Positions 1 to 10,714 of a stretch of DNA of 64,000 nucleotides are shown here, piece by piece. Location: NCBI GenBank assembly GCA_964016875.1, contig OZ024736.1, positions 41,510,707 to 41,574,706 of the forward strand, written 5' to 3'. This stretch comes from Fallopia convolvulus. Lineage: Eukaryota; Streptophyta; Magnoliopsida; Caryophyllales; Polygonaceae. Every line of letters starts with the position of its first letter. Position 1 is the first letter of the stretch. The position numbers were made by a program, and so were the translations under genes. Below the pieces are notes generated by a model. It was given only the letters and a program-made list of their open reading frames with translations. It was not told where the DNA came from and searched no databases.

Positions 1-356
1 GTGGAATAAGCTAACCTTAATCGAACTTTGAATGGATCGAAATTGGATGGAGAACAAAGATCTGGAATTTCATTTGGGAGAGCAGACAAATCGTCGAGTT
101 TGATATGGAGAAGAAAGCGATGGGTAGAAAGTGAACCGACTATTCTGCAACTAGGTTTTGGGTAATATCTAATCAATTTTAGAAAAAAATATAATAAATC
201 ATATCAATCCCTTAAATTAAGGAAATGGGATTATATCCAATGTACACACCTAGCACTCATTTTTACCCATTTAATATGAACCATTAAATCTAATCTAATC
301 CTACGCTCAAGAATTGTCCATCAATTCTTACTCTAAGAACTCTTCTCACTTGAACT

Positions 357-411
<55 letters not shown>

Positions 412-1287
412 CAGTAAGAATTAGAATAATAAAAAAAAGTATTGAGGATGATCATGAATGCAACTGGCTTATTGGAAAATAAATATACATATATATGGAT
501 AGAGTCATACAGATTGCAAGTTCAATAATTATTATGCACTTGTTAATTATCCAACTTGGCTACAACTTGAGCTTGATCAATAGCCAATTTTAAATTTTAT
601 TCTGCTATAAAGTTTACGGATGTGTTTCTAGCTCTTTGTCATGTAATTAATCTAAAGTGCAAAATTCCAATCCAACAATTAAAGTCTCACCTCATTATGA
701 AGGATGAGAAAAGATAAGAAAGCCTCATATCAAAATACAACCACACAAACAGTTTATGTTTATGATTTAAAATAAATAGGGCATGGAAAGCACTGTCAGA
801 AAATTAATTCTCCGTAGCCTACATCTTAAATTTAAATTGGGAAATTATTTGATTTATGTAGTTGACACAAATTTATTCATCATTTAATTGCATTTGTTTT
901 AGTATTAAATTGAAGCCAACCAGGGTGGTTGATCTATATTAACACTCACTCGATCTACATGTTTAATATAATCCATGTGGTAGTTAATTATACGTACATA
1001 TACGTAGTAAATTGTTACAGATTTTTCAGATGGGTAGGACGATTCATCAATACTGATGAAAATCTTACTTTATAGTGTGTATATTTAATTTGTAAGGACT
1101 GATAGAGATATATAGCTGGCATTTATTTGACACGTTCCATAAGTACCAATTATGAATTACCCCGGTTCATTCATGTATGTATACTCGTATAGAATTGCAT
1201 TGATTAAAAATGTATCCTATTTCAGTATGTACAAAGAATTATTATGACTAGATGTACTCAATTTTCTTTTCTTTTCTTGGTGAGATG
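1..1287. other. Intergenic, no confirmed gene
   Basis: AT-rich DNA with no convincing gene. On the minus strand a reading frame is open from about position 152 to the window edge and follows a possible splice acceptor (TTGCAG). It could be an exon of a gene lying to the left, but it has no recognisable domain, so it is not called as a gene. Confidence 0.4.
361..408. repeat. (TA)n microsatellite
   Basis: An uninterrupted TA dinucleotide run of about 24 units. It is likely to be length-polymorphic and could affect assembly. Confidence 0.95.
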
Positions 1288-1310
1288 ACTAGATATAGGC
1301 ATGGACATTT

Positions 1311-1515
1311 GTGCGGGCCGGACCGGCCCGGACCGGCCCGCTTTTTTTTGAGCATCCAGCCCGGCCCGTCCAGCCCGCGGGCCAGACGGGCCCAACCCAC
1401 CCGGGTCCAGTGCCGGGCCCGGGTCGAGGAATATTGGCCCGGCCCGGACGGGCCAGTCAACGGGCTGGTCAACGGGCCTACAGCCCGGCCCGGCCCGGCC
1501 CGGTCCTCAACGGCT
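1311..1515. repeat. Left subterminal GGCCCG array of hAT element
   Basis: Extremely GC-rich array of overlapping GGCCCG, CGGGCC and CCGGCCC motifs directly inside the left inverted repeat. In Ac-type elements short subterminal motifs are transposase binding sites, and that role is inferred here. The open frames on both strands of this stretch come from base composition and are not genes. Confidence 0.85.
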
Positions 1516-1956
1516 CTTTTAAAGAGCCGTTGGGCCAACGGCTAGTTCAATAAAAAAAAAAAAAATGTAGCCAACGGCTACTTTGATTTAAAAAAAAAAA
1601 AATTAAATTCCTCTCCTATTCTAATCTTCTATAAATACCACCCAATCTTCAACATTTTTTTCCACACAATCTCCTCAATCCCTCATCTCTCAACTCTCAA
1701 TCTCATACTTGCTTATTCTACTACAAGTCTTACAATCTACAAAGTGTCTTAATCTCATTTTACTTGCTTTTGTTATTTTTAATCTCTATTTAGTCTTTCA
1801 AAACAAAAAAAAAGGTATTAATTTTCAAAAACAAGTTTACCTTATTTATTTACATTTCGAATTTAATTTTCTTCTCCTTTTATAAAAAAAAAACAAAAAA
1901 AGTTATAATCTCTTGCTTATTCTTAGTCTTTAAAAAAAAATCCCCTTTTATAAAAA

Positions 1957-4255
1957 ATGGAGGGACAAGGTAATATGGGTTTGTCCCAAGAGGAATTTGA
2001 TCATTTGGCGGCGCATGGAAGGGCTCAAATGGAAGATCAACCCGGTAAGTAATTTTTTTATTTCATTTATAATACAAATAATTTGTTATTTCGTTTATAA
2101 TATAAATAATTTGTTATTTCATTTATGATATAAATAATTTTATTTTTTAGGTTTCATCCCATCTCAAGCAAGTGTTACACAAGAGGCGGGAAGCTCCTCG
2201 ACTACGATAAAAGATACGACCTCTGGCTCTATTGCTTGGAAATACTTCGACAAAGTCGACGATCCAAAAAGCCCCGGCAATTTTATTACTACGTGTCTAA
2301 TTTGCAAGGCGAGGGGAGTTAGAAGGGGTCACTCTTACAAATTCACCAAGAATAGCGGAACGGGAACGTTGAAAAGGCACTTGAATAGGCTGCATCCCGA
2401 AGTGATGGTCCCCGAAGGTCAAGGTGGTTCAAGCGGCGGAATTCAAACCCAAATAGGCGGGTTTGCCTCTTCTCAAGCTGGAGGTAACTTATTTTGTTAC
2501 AATAGAGATAAAATGATTGATGGCATGGCTGAATATATTACAAAATCTGAAAAACCATTCTCTTTTGGAGAAGACTATGACTTTCAAAAATTTGCTAAAT
2601 TATCTTTGCAACCGGCTTATCAACAAGTTGGTCGTAAGACCTTAAAACGTAGATGCGTGCAACAATATGAAAGGGCTAAATCTAAATTGGTACAATTTTT
2701 TGAGAAATATGATGGTCGTGTGTGTATTACAAGTGATATTTGGAGTTCTAGAGTAGGCGATTCATATATCTCTGTCACTGCCCACTGGAATGATGATAAT
2801 TGGTTGTTGCAAAAACGTGTCATTGGTTTTGAACCTATGTTTGAAAGTCACACCGGAGCTAATATATATGATCATATTGTTAGAATTCTTAAGGAATTTA
2901 ATTTGTTTGCAAAAGTGTTTTCACTTTCCTTCGATAATGCCTCTGCTAATACTAGATGTATGGATTTATTTAAAAGACATGTACCTCTTTTGTTAAATGG
3001 AGATCTTTGTCATATTAGATGTGCTGCGCATATTGTTAACTTATCTGTTCAAGAAGCATGCAAAGATCTTCATGATTTGATTGGACCGATTAGAGAGTGC
3101 ATTAGATGGCTTAGGTTCACCGGTACCGCAAAACGTCGCTATAAGATCTTGTGTCAAGAACAAGGATTATTTCCTAGGAAATGGAGTATGGATACACCAA
3201 CTCGTTGGAACTCCACTTTTGATATGTTACAACCTGCTTGTACTTATAAAAATGTTATAACCACTTTGTATGCTGAGCAGTATAGAGGTCCGAATGGTAC
3301 TCCCGGATTTATTTCCGAGGAGCAATGGGGGATCGCGACACAAATATGTGAGCTTCTAAAAACTTTTAAGGATGCAACACTGATTTTTTCACAAGTTTAT
3401 ACGCCTAACGTCCATTTAGTTATTTTTCAATGTTGCAATATTACATATGCCATGCAAGAAATGCAAGTAAAGCAACCATCATTAGGTAACATAATTGAAA
3501 ACATGCGAACAAAATGGTTATCTTATTTTAACAAGTTTCCTGTTATATATTGTATTGCTGCATTATTAGATCCTACTATGAAGAAGCAAGGTTTAGAAAA
3601 TATGTTAGATTTTTATTATGACACTTTGGGCCTTTCAAAAAATGATTATAATTGGTATGCTGATATTGATTTCGCCATTGCAACATTAATTAAGTTATAT
3701 GAAAAATATGCAGAAAAACTAAATATTCCACCTACATCTACTAATCGACCCTCTTCATCTTCTACTTCTACTACTAGCAAAATTGCATCTTTAATTTTCA
3801 AAAAACCCCGAACATCACCTAGTTCTGGTTCTATTGCACCTACAAGATCTATTATTATGGATTTCTTGACCACTGAACATCAATTCCCCGACGGATGTGA
3901 TGTTCTTCAGTGGTGGAGAAACCATTGCGACCAATATCCTGTACTTGCTAACATAGCTAAGGATGTATTAGCTATACCTGCGTCTACCATTGCGTCCGAG
4001 TCTATTTTTAGCGCAGGTCGAAGAGTAATTTCGGAAAAAAGATGCCGACTTGATCCACAAACCGTCAAGACATTGATATGCAAGAAGGATTGGGATCGTG
4101 CCGAGGAAAGGACGCAAGAAGAGTACGAAATGAGTGCAATAAAATTCGAGACCGAGGACGATGTCGAAGGGATGACCACTGACAACTCTTCTAACGCCGG
4201 AAGTGGTGGGAATGATGCAATTGACGAAGAAACCCCCGAAGACTTTGACGAATGA
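1957..4255 (+). CDS. hAT transposase, BED zinc finger type (two exons)
   Basis: Cut-and-paste transposase acting in the nucleus on its own element ends. Exon 1 runs from ATG at 1957 to 2044. The intron is 2045-2150 (GTAAGT donor, TTTTTTAG acceptor) and exon 2 is 2151-4255. The join keeps frame and gives about 730 residues, a normal length for plant hAT transposases. A BED zinc finger lies at about residues 57-110 (aromatic W..F, CxxC at about 78, HLNRLH). A central RNase H-like region includes TSDIWSS, a C..H motif near CHIRCAAH, and TPTRWNST. The C-terminal hAT dimerisation domain is at about 612-678 (DVLQWW, IPASTIASES, SAGRRV). The start at 1957 is preferred because the zinc finger begins upstream of the longest continuous frame. 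No stop or frameshift was seen, so it may be functional. The tail is acidic. Confidence 0.92.
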
Positions 4256-4637
4256 GCAACAACAACAAGGTAAGTTAAGGTAAGTAAAGAACTACGTGGG
4301 CTTTGATTCTTTCGAGATACGTAGGCATCTTAATTATTCTAATTTTGATAATTATTTATCAAAGTTTTAATAATTTCGAACAAGCCCGCTCCCTTATTCC
4401 CTTTTTTTTGTTTTTTAGCACATTATGTACAATTTAATAGATTCGTTTAATTTATACATTTTAAAATACTCCGCCTTTGTTCTATCTTTTTTTTAAAAAA
4501 ATTATACTTTCATAAGTTAGAAGAGGCAAGGGCATGTCGGCATTAATGTCTTCTAACTTGATCATTTAACTAAGCTAGTTTTGATTCAATCAAAGGACCA
4601 CAAAAGGCACAAATACCTAAAAATCTACCACAAATAC

Positions 4638-4900
4638 AACCCGGCCCGCCTGGCCCAAATCGGCCCGCCAGCCCACATGTATCCGGCCCGGCCCAGCCCG
4701 GCCCGGCCCGGCCCAACCCAGCCCCCCCAGCCCGGCCCGGCCCGCCCCCAGCCCAACCCGTGTGGGCCACAAACTTTGGGCCCGGCCCGGCCCGCATCCC
4801 GGCCCGATCCCAGCCCGGATACCCCCTGTGCGGGCCCGGTTCCATTTTTCTCGGCCCGGCCCGGTGGCGGCCCGGCCCGGGCCCGGCCCAGCCCGGCCCG
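4638..4900. repeat. Right subterminal GGCCCG array of hAT element
   Basis: Mirror of the left array: about 260 bp made almost only of CCCGGCC, GCCCGGCCC and CCCAGCCC motifs, ending at the right terminal repeat. Open frames on both strands here are compositional. Confidence 0.85.
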
Positions 4901-4920
4901 TGTCCATGCCTAACTAGATA

Positions 4921-5549
4921 TGTGCTGTTTCATCATACCATCTATAGAGAAAATGACTGATCAGAAAACAAAACATAGAGAAAATGAATTGCCGGATGAT
5001 ATAATATATGTGTGTATAATATTATATACATATACCAATATAGCATGATGACAAATTGAGGTCCGGGAAGGTGAAAACTCCCACTTCCACTTGCTCTGCA
5101 TTGATTTCGATCACCAGGCGTGCGTACGTAGAACTTTCAATATGTCTAAACACCAAAGTGACCAAACAATACAAACGAAAAATAATTGTCTTGTGAAAGT
5201 AGCACTAAATACAGTAGACTGTTAATTTAGGCAACACGGTAACAAAATTAATACAGGACTCCGTATTATCTCTCAAATAAAACGTAATGTACGCCCTCTC
5301 TTGGAGTCTTGGGATGAAAGTTATATGCAATTGAAAGCATCATGTTGTTACACAATTTATTTATGGAAATCAATAATCCGATGCATGCATATATGTTAAA
5401 AACATGTCATAAAAACATTTGAGGTTCAAATAAGGTCAAAATTTTCAAAATTATCACCCATACACTTATATCTTAGTACAAAAAGGCCTTTTTTTTCCCT
5501 AAATTTTTATGCAGAATTACATTTTTATATATCTTCTACATTTTTACTT
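4921..5549. other. Intergenic, nothing recognised
   Basis: AT-rich spacer between the hAT and Mutator-like elements. No open frame, RNA gene or repeat stands out. Confidence 0.5.
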
Positions 5550-5604
5550 CTATACATCGGCAATTTTTTGCGCACTCTTATTTTTATGTTGCGCACTCAA
5601 GGTT

Positions 5605-6262
5605 GTACGGATTCAAAATCCGCACATGATTTTTCATAATCTTTTTTAAAAAAACCGGGTTTTCTTGGGCGGATCCTAAAACCGTCCAAAACAATAAGAA
5701 AAAATCGGGTTTTCTTGGACGGATCCGAAACCCGTCCAAAAATTGACCCTAAACCGGACCAATTTGTGCGGGTCTTAGAACCGCACAAATTAGGTCAAAT
5801 CTTGTGCGGGTTTGAAACCCGCACAAGATGCTTATTAAGAACGCCGCACAAACAAACCCTCGTCTTCGTCTTCAAGCCCTCGTCTTCGTCTTCGTCTTCA
5901 TTTCGCCGTCTTCAATCGTCTTCGACCAAATCACACAAAATTGAAGCTTTCATGGACGAAAAAAGAGCGAGAGAGAACGAGGGTGATGGTGGGTTGGGCA
6001 TTTCGGCAGATTCCGGCTCCACCCATCCATCGAAGGATCCCGATTCCGTCTAGAGTTCCGACGGAGCAACGGCGAATAGGAGGGGTGGGTATTTCGGCGG
6101 AGTCCGGACCCGCTCAACCGTCGACGAGTTTTGAACCCGCCCATGTTGGCGTCGTGGGCGGATTCAAAACCCGCCCATGTTTGGCCACAAAATTGCCATT
6201 TTCGTTGAAATGGCGGTTCTTGTTTTCAAAATATGGGCGGGTTGTGAACCCGCCCATGTTGG
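5605..6262. repeat. Left palindrome array of Mutator-like element 1
   Basis: Eight imperfect palindromes of about 21 bp, type GCGGGTTTGAAACCCGC, with variable outer base pairs and spacer. Five lie densely at 5605-5828 and three more at about 6115-6262 next to the exon-like segment. They match the array at the right end. Confidence 0.8.
5952..6053 (+). other. Small exon-like open frame in Mutator-like element 1
   Basis: ATG at 5952 opens a 33-codon frame ending in TAG at 6051-6053. It is preceded by a pyrimidine-rich CGTCTT repeat stretch that resembles a plant 5' untranslated region. The product is charged (MDEKRARENEG start) and not recognised. A related 48-bp segment is duplicated just downstream (peptides GISADSG and GISAESG in shifted frames). 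This could be a captured gene fragment or the remnant of an element gene. Confidence 0.25.
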
Positions 6263-6842
6263 CCGTGTTTAAAGCTAGCATAATAGTGTTTAGGGTTTTG
6301 GTTTAGGGTTTAGAGTTTTAAGGTATATAGAATTAAAATAAGATCGAAATAAAACATACATGAGCTTAATCAAATGGTTGAAGACCTCATATGCCACTGT
6401 ACATACAAAACAAACATGCATAGATTGAAATTAGTCATGAGGTTTGAAAGTTAAACATGATATTTGAAATTGTTATATGAAGTTTGACGCTTTCTCCTAA
6501 ATATTGCTTACGATGAGCTTATAGTGGCATTTGACGCTTTCTCCTAGACATTGCTTACGATGGTTCAACTCATATACATCATTTTCCCTAGCTACTCAGC
6601 ACAACGAGAAGCCATCAACCGATAAAGTCCACTATCACGTTGAATAATGGTTGAAGAATTCTCGATAAGTGTGGTTCGTTAGTTGCAACTAAGATATGTG
6701 AGGCTTGGAAGGATTATTTGATGATTGAAGGACAACATGGTGGTATTTATAGGTTAAATGAGATCCGTAAATACATTAACATTTTGTGCCGATTTATAAC
6801 CCACACAAGTTATTAAATTTTAATACGAGAAAGCGTCAAACG

Positions 6843-7165
6843 CCACTGTAAGCTCAAAACCCTAAACGCTAAATCAAAACCCTAAACCCTAAATCAAAAC
6901 CCTAAACCCTAACCCGCACAAGTTATTAAATTTTAATACAAGAAAGCGTCAAACGCCACTATAAGCTCAAAACCCTAAACCCTAAACCCTAAACCCTAAA
7001 CCCTAAACCCTAAACCCAAACCCTAAACCCAAACCCTAAACCCTAAACCCTAAACCCAAACCCTAAACCCTAAACCCTAATCCACCCAAATAGGCGGCAT
7101 ACAAATTCGCGCAAAAAATATTACGCGAATCTTAGGCTCGTGTTTAGGGTATAGGGTTTTTAGGG
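6843..7165. repeat. Interstitial telomere-like repeats in element 1
   Basis: Runs of CCCTAAA, interspersed with CCCAAA and CTAAATC variants, are densest at 6967-7082. The opposite orientation (TTTAGGG-like) occurs at about 6283-6315 and 7143-7165. A flanking unit of about 115 bp (ACAAGTTATTAAATTTTAAT onwards) is present twice, at 6802 and 6918. The degeneracy and internal position argue against a true chromosome end. Confidence 0.9.
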
Positions 7166-7199
7166 TTAAGGCTAATTTCTAAACGATGACCATAACCAT

Positions 7200-7440
7200 A
7201 ACCATTATGACAATTTCATATAAGAATAAATTATTAGAATTTGTTATAACGATTATAAGAACGATTCTAAACCATTATAATGATAATTTGAAAAATGAAT
7301 GATTCTAAACCATTATAACGATTTTTTGTAAGAATGAACGATTCTGAATGAATGTAATGCTTTCTTATAAGAATGAACGATTCTAAAATAATATAATGAT
7401 TTCCTATTCATTTAAAATCATTCATTCTAAATTAATATAA
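7200..7440. repeat. Short ~39-bp repeat tract in element 1
   Basis: About five or six degenerate copies of a unit containing ATAAGAATGAACGATTCTAA. The same unit is amplified at 37190-37925 inside the second Mutator-like element. In both cases it lies beside telomere-like repeats. Confidence 0.7.
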
Positions 7441-8232
7441 TGTGGGTCTTCGGACGGGTCGGGTCGATCCAACAGGTCAAGAAAATTGATTTTTTTAAAT
7501 TATTAAATTATTATTATATCTAATAATAATATTTAATAATAATTTATTATTTTAATATATTTTGATAATAAAATATATTATAATTTTTAAAATAAATTAT
7601 ATATATTCTAAAAATATAAAAATAACGATTCTATCTAAAAATAAAATAAATATTCTAGAATTTGTATGATAGCATAAAAAATATATTAATGATCTTCCTA
7701 TCTATCATATCCAAAAATAAAAGCATGTTTAATAATGGGATTTTCAATCCTATATTCAAAAAACAAGAATAAGAATTTATCATGTCCAAAAATAAAAGAT
7801 TTTTTTAAAAAAAGGGTGGTGTGGTCCAATCTAAAAGTGACATGTGTCGTTTAATAATTTTTTCAACCTCCGCTTTAGGTTATAGTTATGATAGATAGAT
7901 AGATATTTCATCTATTATCATTTATATGGCTATTTTTATTTAAAAAATATATATGTGAACTCATGTACATATTTTTTCTTATAATTTTTTAATTTATCTT
8001 TTACAAATATGATAAATATAACATCCTTTTTTATCTATATTGGTAAAATATACTAATTATCTTTATGTTTATTTGGAGATAAATTTGTACAAATATTATT
8101 TTATCTTTGTGTTTACTTGAAGATAACTTTTTTGCATAATTAACTATAAAAAATATTATTTTAATAAAGGGGTGATGTGGCGCAATGTGGTGGCAGAATT
8201 TGCTTCAGCTTTAGTTATTAGTAATAGATAGA
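7441..8232. other. AT-rich interior of element 1
   Basis: No gene seen. At 7441-7480 a short GGGTCGGGTCG-type tract resembles the subterminal DNA of the hAT MITE at 38926-39379 and may be a truncated copy. Two related short motifs ending in TAGATAGAT lie near 7815-7905 and 8165-8230; their origin is unknown. Confidence 0.35.
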
Positions 8233-8735
8233 TCTTATTATTATATTATTATTTTAAATAATAAATATTAAAATAAATACATATAATAGTTATAGTAATT
8301 AAGAATATACTTATATAAAGTAAATAAACAATAAATTGAGTATGTAAAAAAATTTCATCTCTATTCTAATAGAAAAGATATTAAAATAACCTATAATTTA
8401 TTTTTAATTATTAAACTAATAATTAACTACAACTTTTTACTTTACAATGTAGTAATTATATTTTAAAAATAAGCCAAAATTATTAATATTTTAAAATTAC
8501 TCATCATAATACAGATCTAGCTAGTTTAATTAGATTTTTTTTGTGTTTAAAATAAAATAAAATAAAACGGAAATGTAGTGTAATTAGTAATTAGTTAATT
8601 ACTATATATGGGTTGTGTCATCACTGTCACGTTTGGTGTGGGAAAAAATCAAGTAAAGCAGCCGCTCTCAGGATTCGAACACCGGCCGGGTTATAAAATA
8701 AGCGTGTCTGTCTCCAAATCTCCCCCTTTTGCCCC
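8233..8735. mobile_element. Truncated copy of the hAT MITE at 35399-36070
   Basis: Collinear with about 35458-35945 by eye, including the AT-rich left half and a tRNA-like tail with TTCGAA near 8674. Both termini of the MITE are missing, so this copy was broken after or during insertion into Mutator-like element 1. Confidence 0.7.
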
Positions 8736-8744
8736 CCGGCTGTT

Positions 8745-9095
8745 GTGCGTGTTTAAAAACCGTACAAGACTATGGCACCCTAGTTTTGGACGGGTTTAAA
8801 ACTAGTACAATCTAAAAACATTTTTTTACGGATTGTCAACCCGTCCAGGAACACATTTTTTTTTTAATTTGCGCTTGTGCTAGTTCGAAACCAGTTGAAA
8901 GTGTCCGATTTTTTTAAAAAAATTATGTGCGGTTTTTCAACCCGCCCATATATCTGTTCTTTTTTGTGCGGGATGTCAACCCGTCCATAAAGCTGATTTT
9001 TTTCGAAAACCGGGTGTCACTTTTTGTACGGGTTCTGAATCCGTCCATGGTTTTTTAAAAAACCGGTTTTGTATGTGCGGGTTACGAATCCGTCC
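8745..9095. repeat. Right palindrome array of Mutator-like element 1
   Basis: Eight imperfect palindromes of the GCGGGTT..AACCCGC type separated by T-rich spacers, just inside the right terminal inverted repeat. Many units keep the outer GTGC/GTCC bases although the central 3-6 bases vary. Confidence 0.8.
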
Positions 9096-9151
9096 ATATT
9101 AGAGTGCGCAACATAAAAAAAAGAGTGCGCAAACGAACGGCCCTATACATC

Positions 9152-9600
9152 GACCACCACCCGAAACCGTCCCTTTTTATTTTAATCATCTTCCAAAATT
9201 ACATTTTTATATATATTCTAAATTTTGTATCCAGGTAGTCCAGTTAGTTCGATATACAGAAAAATTAAAATGCTAAAATGACTGGTCAGTTAGTGTTTTG
9301 GGAAGTTCAAGCCTCGGTCTGCTTAATATTTACGTACGTACGTAATCGGTAATTAAATTACTGTATGATTTACCAGGATTAATTAGACCAAAGGTCTAGT
9401 TACAACGTACACCTCCCAACTCAAAGAGTATTGGTGCAAAGTGAACATTAGTTTGGCAAATTAATGAAAGTGATTTCATTTTTTTAAAGCAAGCATGCAG
9501 ATGATAGAAGCCATGGATGGAGTCTAAATTTTGTTTCCGGGTCATGATTCATTGACTCATGACTTATGAGTAGGTACACCATAGACACACAAAGAGAATG
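9152..9600. other. Intergenic, nothing recognised
   Basis: AT-rich spacer with no open frame or repeat that could be assigned. Confidence 0.5.
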
Positions 9601-10479
9601 TGTTGGAGTATTCATTGTTTCATTGTTTATATATCTTAATTTTGACAATGTTAAACTTTGATGGCCGGTTTAATGTGTTGTTTCATATAAGCGTTTCAGG
9701 AAAACAACAAGTACATCGTCAAGAATGATAGAACATTGTAAGGAACAATGTAGAGAACGAGTGACGATCTAAAAAGACTATTCTGAAAGATAAGCGGATT
9801 TCTTTTCATGATCAGTTACCAGATCTTGAGCGAATGATCGTTACGAAGATGTGCGAAGATTCGACAGCTAAGCGTAGTTCGTTTGTGAAAAGATAACATC
9901 AAGATTTGATCAATGAAAGAGGAAGAAATTTGAGATCGGTCGGTCATGGCAGTTATCCAATCGGTTGAGGATTTGAGAATATTTTATATTTCTTGAATCC
10001 GATTTTAGTGAGATCTGCGGAGTGAAATATCATCACAATTAGGCAAGATTGTGATTGGGATCAGACTCGGTGGTCGCTCTATAAAAGGCTAGTTTAAGCT
10101 AGAGTTAGAGTATGGTTGAGGACGGGCGACAATAGAGAAGTGTGAGCTTAAGCCTTCGTGTATTTGTGAGAACTTCAGCGAAGAGGTTTGTAGTTTATCT
10201 ATTGTTTAGGTTTGACGATTAGGGTTGTAGTAGTCTAGTTTGTTGAACTTGAGTTGGTGTCGAAGTTACTTGATAACTTGACTTGCCTTGTAACCGTAGA
10301 AGTTGAATTTATTAGTGAACTATTGAAATTCCCTGAGAAGGAGTCTTAGGGGTAGAGATTTTTCTTTCTACGATTTGTTGGTTGGATAGAAAGTTTTCCT
10401 CTCGAAATACCTTACTCATGTTTATTACTATTTCGATGCCCAAGGAACAATCTGGTTGCTAACACATTACGATCCAACA
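9601..10479 (+). repeat. LTR of a copia-type family
   Basis: 879 bp starting TGTTGGA and ending TCCAACA, the inverted terminal pattern typical of LTRs. Directly after it comes ATTGGTATTAGAG, close to the initiator-Met tRNA primer site TGGTATCAGAG, so it reads as a 5' LTR. A promoter-like CTATAAAAGG is at about 10079. Related LTR sequence is found at about 31950-32710 (+) and 63370-64000 (-). No matching 5-bp duplication was found, consistent with a broken or recombined element. Confidence 0.72.
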
Positions 10480-10714
10480 ATTGGTATTAGAGTCGATAGT
10501 TCGGCTTAGGAACCGGGAGGGTCCGCCGTTCGGGCTTTTGAGATTCACAAGTGAGAGAGAGGTTGTTGGAGTTCAACTGTTAATGCCACATGAGAAGTTG
10601 AGAGTGAAAACAAACTAATATATAAAGCCATGAACCACTCCTTCTAATTAATTTTGGGATGAAATCTTATAAATTTGTATGCGAGGCTGACAATTGGACC
10701 CGTCTCCCGTAACA
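10480..10714 (+). mobile_element. TRIM internal segment plus 3' LTR
   Basis: 10480-10563 is a primer-site-bearing internal segment nearly the same as that of the minus-strand TRIM at 39980-40065 (shared GATAGTTCGGCTTAGG). 10564-10714 is a 151-bp LTR beginning TGTTGGAGTTC and ending CCCGTAACA, related to the TRIM LTR at 40066-40208. The expected short 5' LTR is absent and the larger LTR at 9601-10479 stands in its place. Confidence 0.65.

Larger units (their letters stand above)
1296..4912 (+). mobile_element. Complete hAT (Ac-like) DNA transposon
   Basis: Perfect 12-bp terminal inverted repeats (TAGGCATGGACA at 1296-1307 and its reverse complement at 4901-4912) are flanked by a perfect 8-bp target duplication ACTAGATA at 1288-1295 and 4913-4920. 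An 8-bp duplication with TAG-type ends is diagnostic of hAT elements. The 3617-bp element holds one intact spliced transposase gene and dense GGCCCG arrays just inside both ends. Perfect ends, a perfect duplication and an open coding frame together suggest a young and possibly autonomous copy. Confidence 0.95.
5559..9142. mobile_element. Mutator-like non-autonomous element 1
   Basis: The outer ends are inverted copies: both read GGC then T-rich sequence then TGCGCACTC, followed by a second GCGCACTC. The direct repeat CTATACATC (9 bp) flanks the element at 5550-5558 and 9143-9151. A 9-bp target duplication and long complex ends fit the Mutator superfamily. The interior holds arrays of roughly 21-bp palindromes at both ends, a GC-rich exon-like segment, telomere-like repeats and AT-rich DNA with other insertions. 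No transposase was seen, so it is probably mobilised in trans. Its design matches the element at 36230-39869. Confidence 0.72.

Noticed and set aside
1248..1553. Overlapping Gly/Pro/Arg-rich open frames on both strands
   Set aside because: They are products of the GGCCCG subterminal array of the hAT element; the same occurs at 4570-4913.
6967..7082. A chromosome end (telomere)
   Set aside because: The repeats are short, degenerate, present in both orientations, and enclosed in a transposable element.
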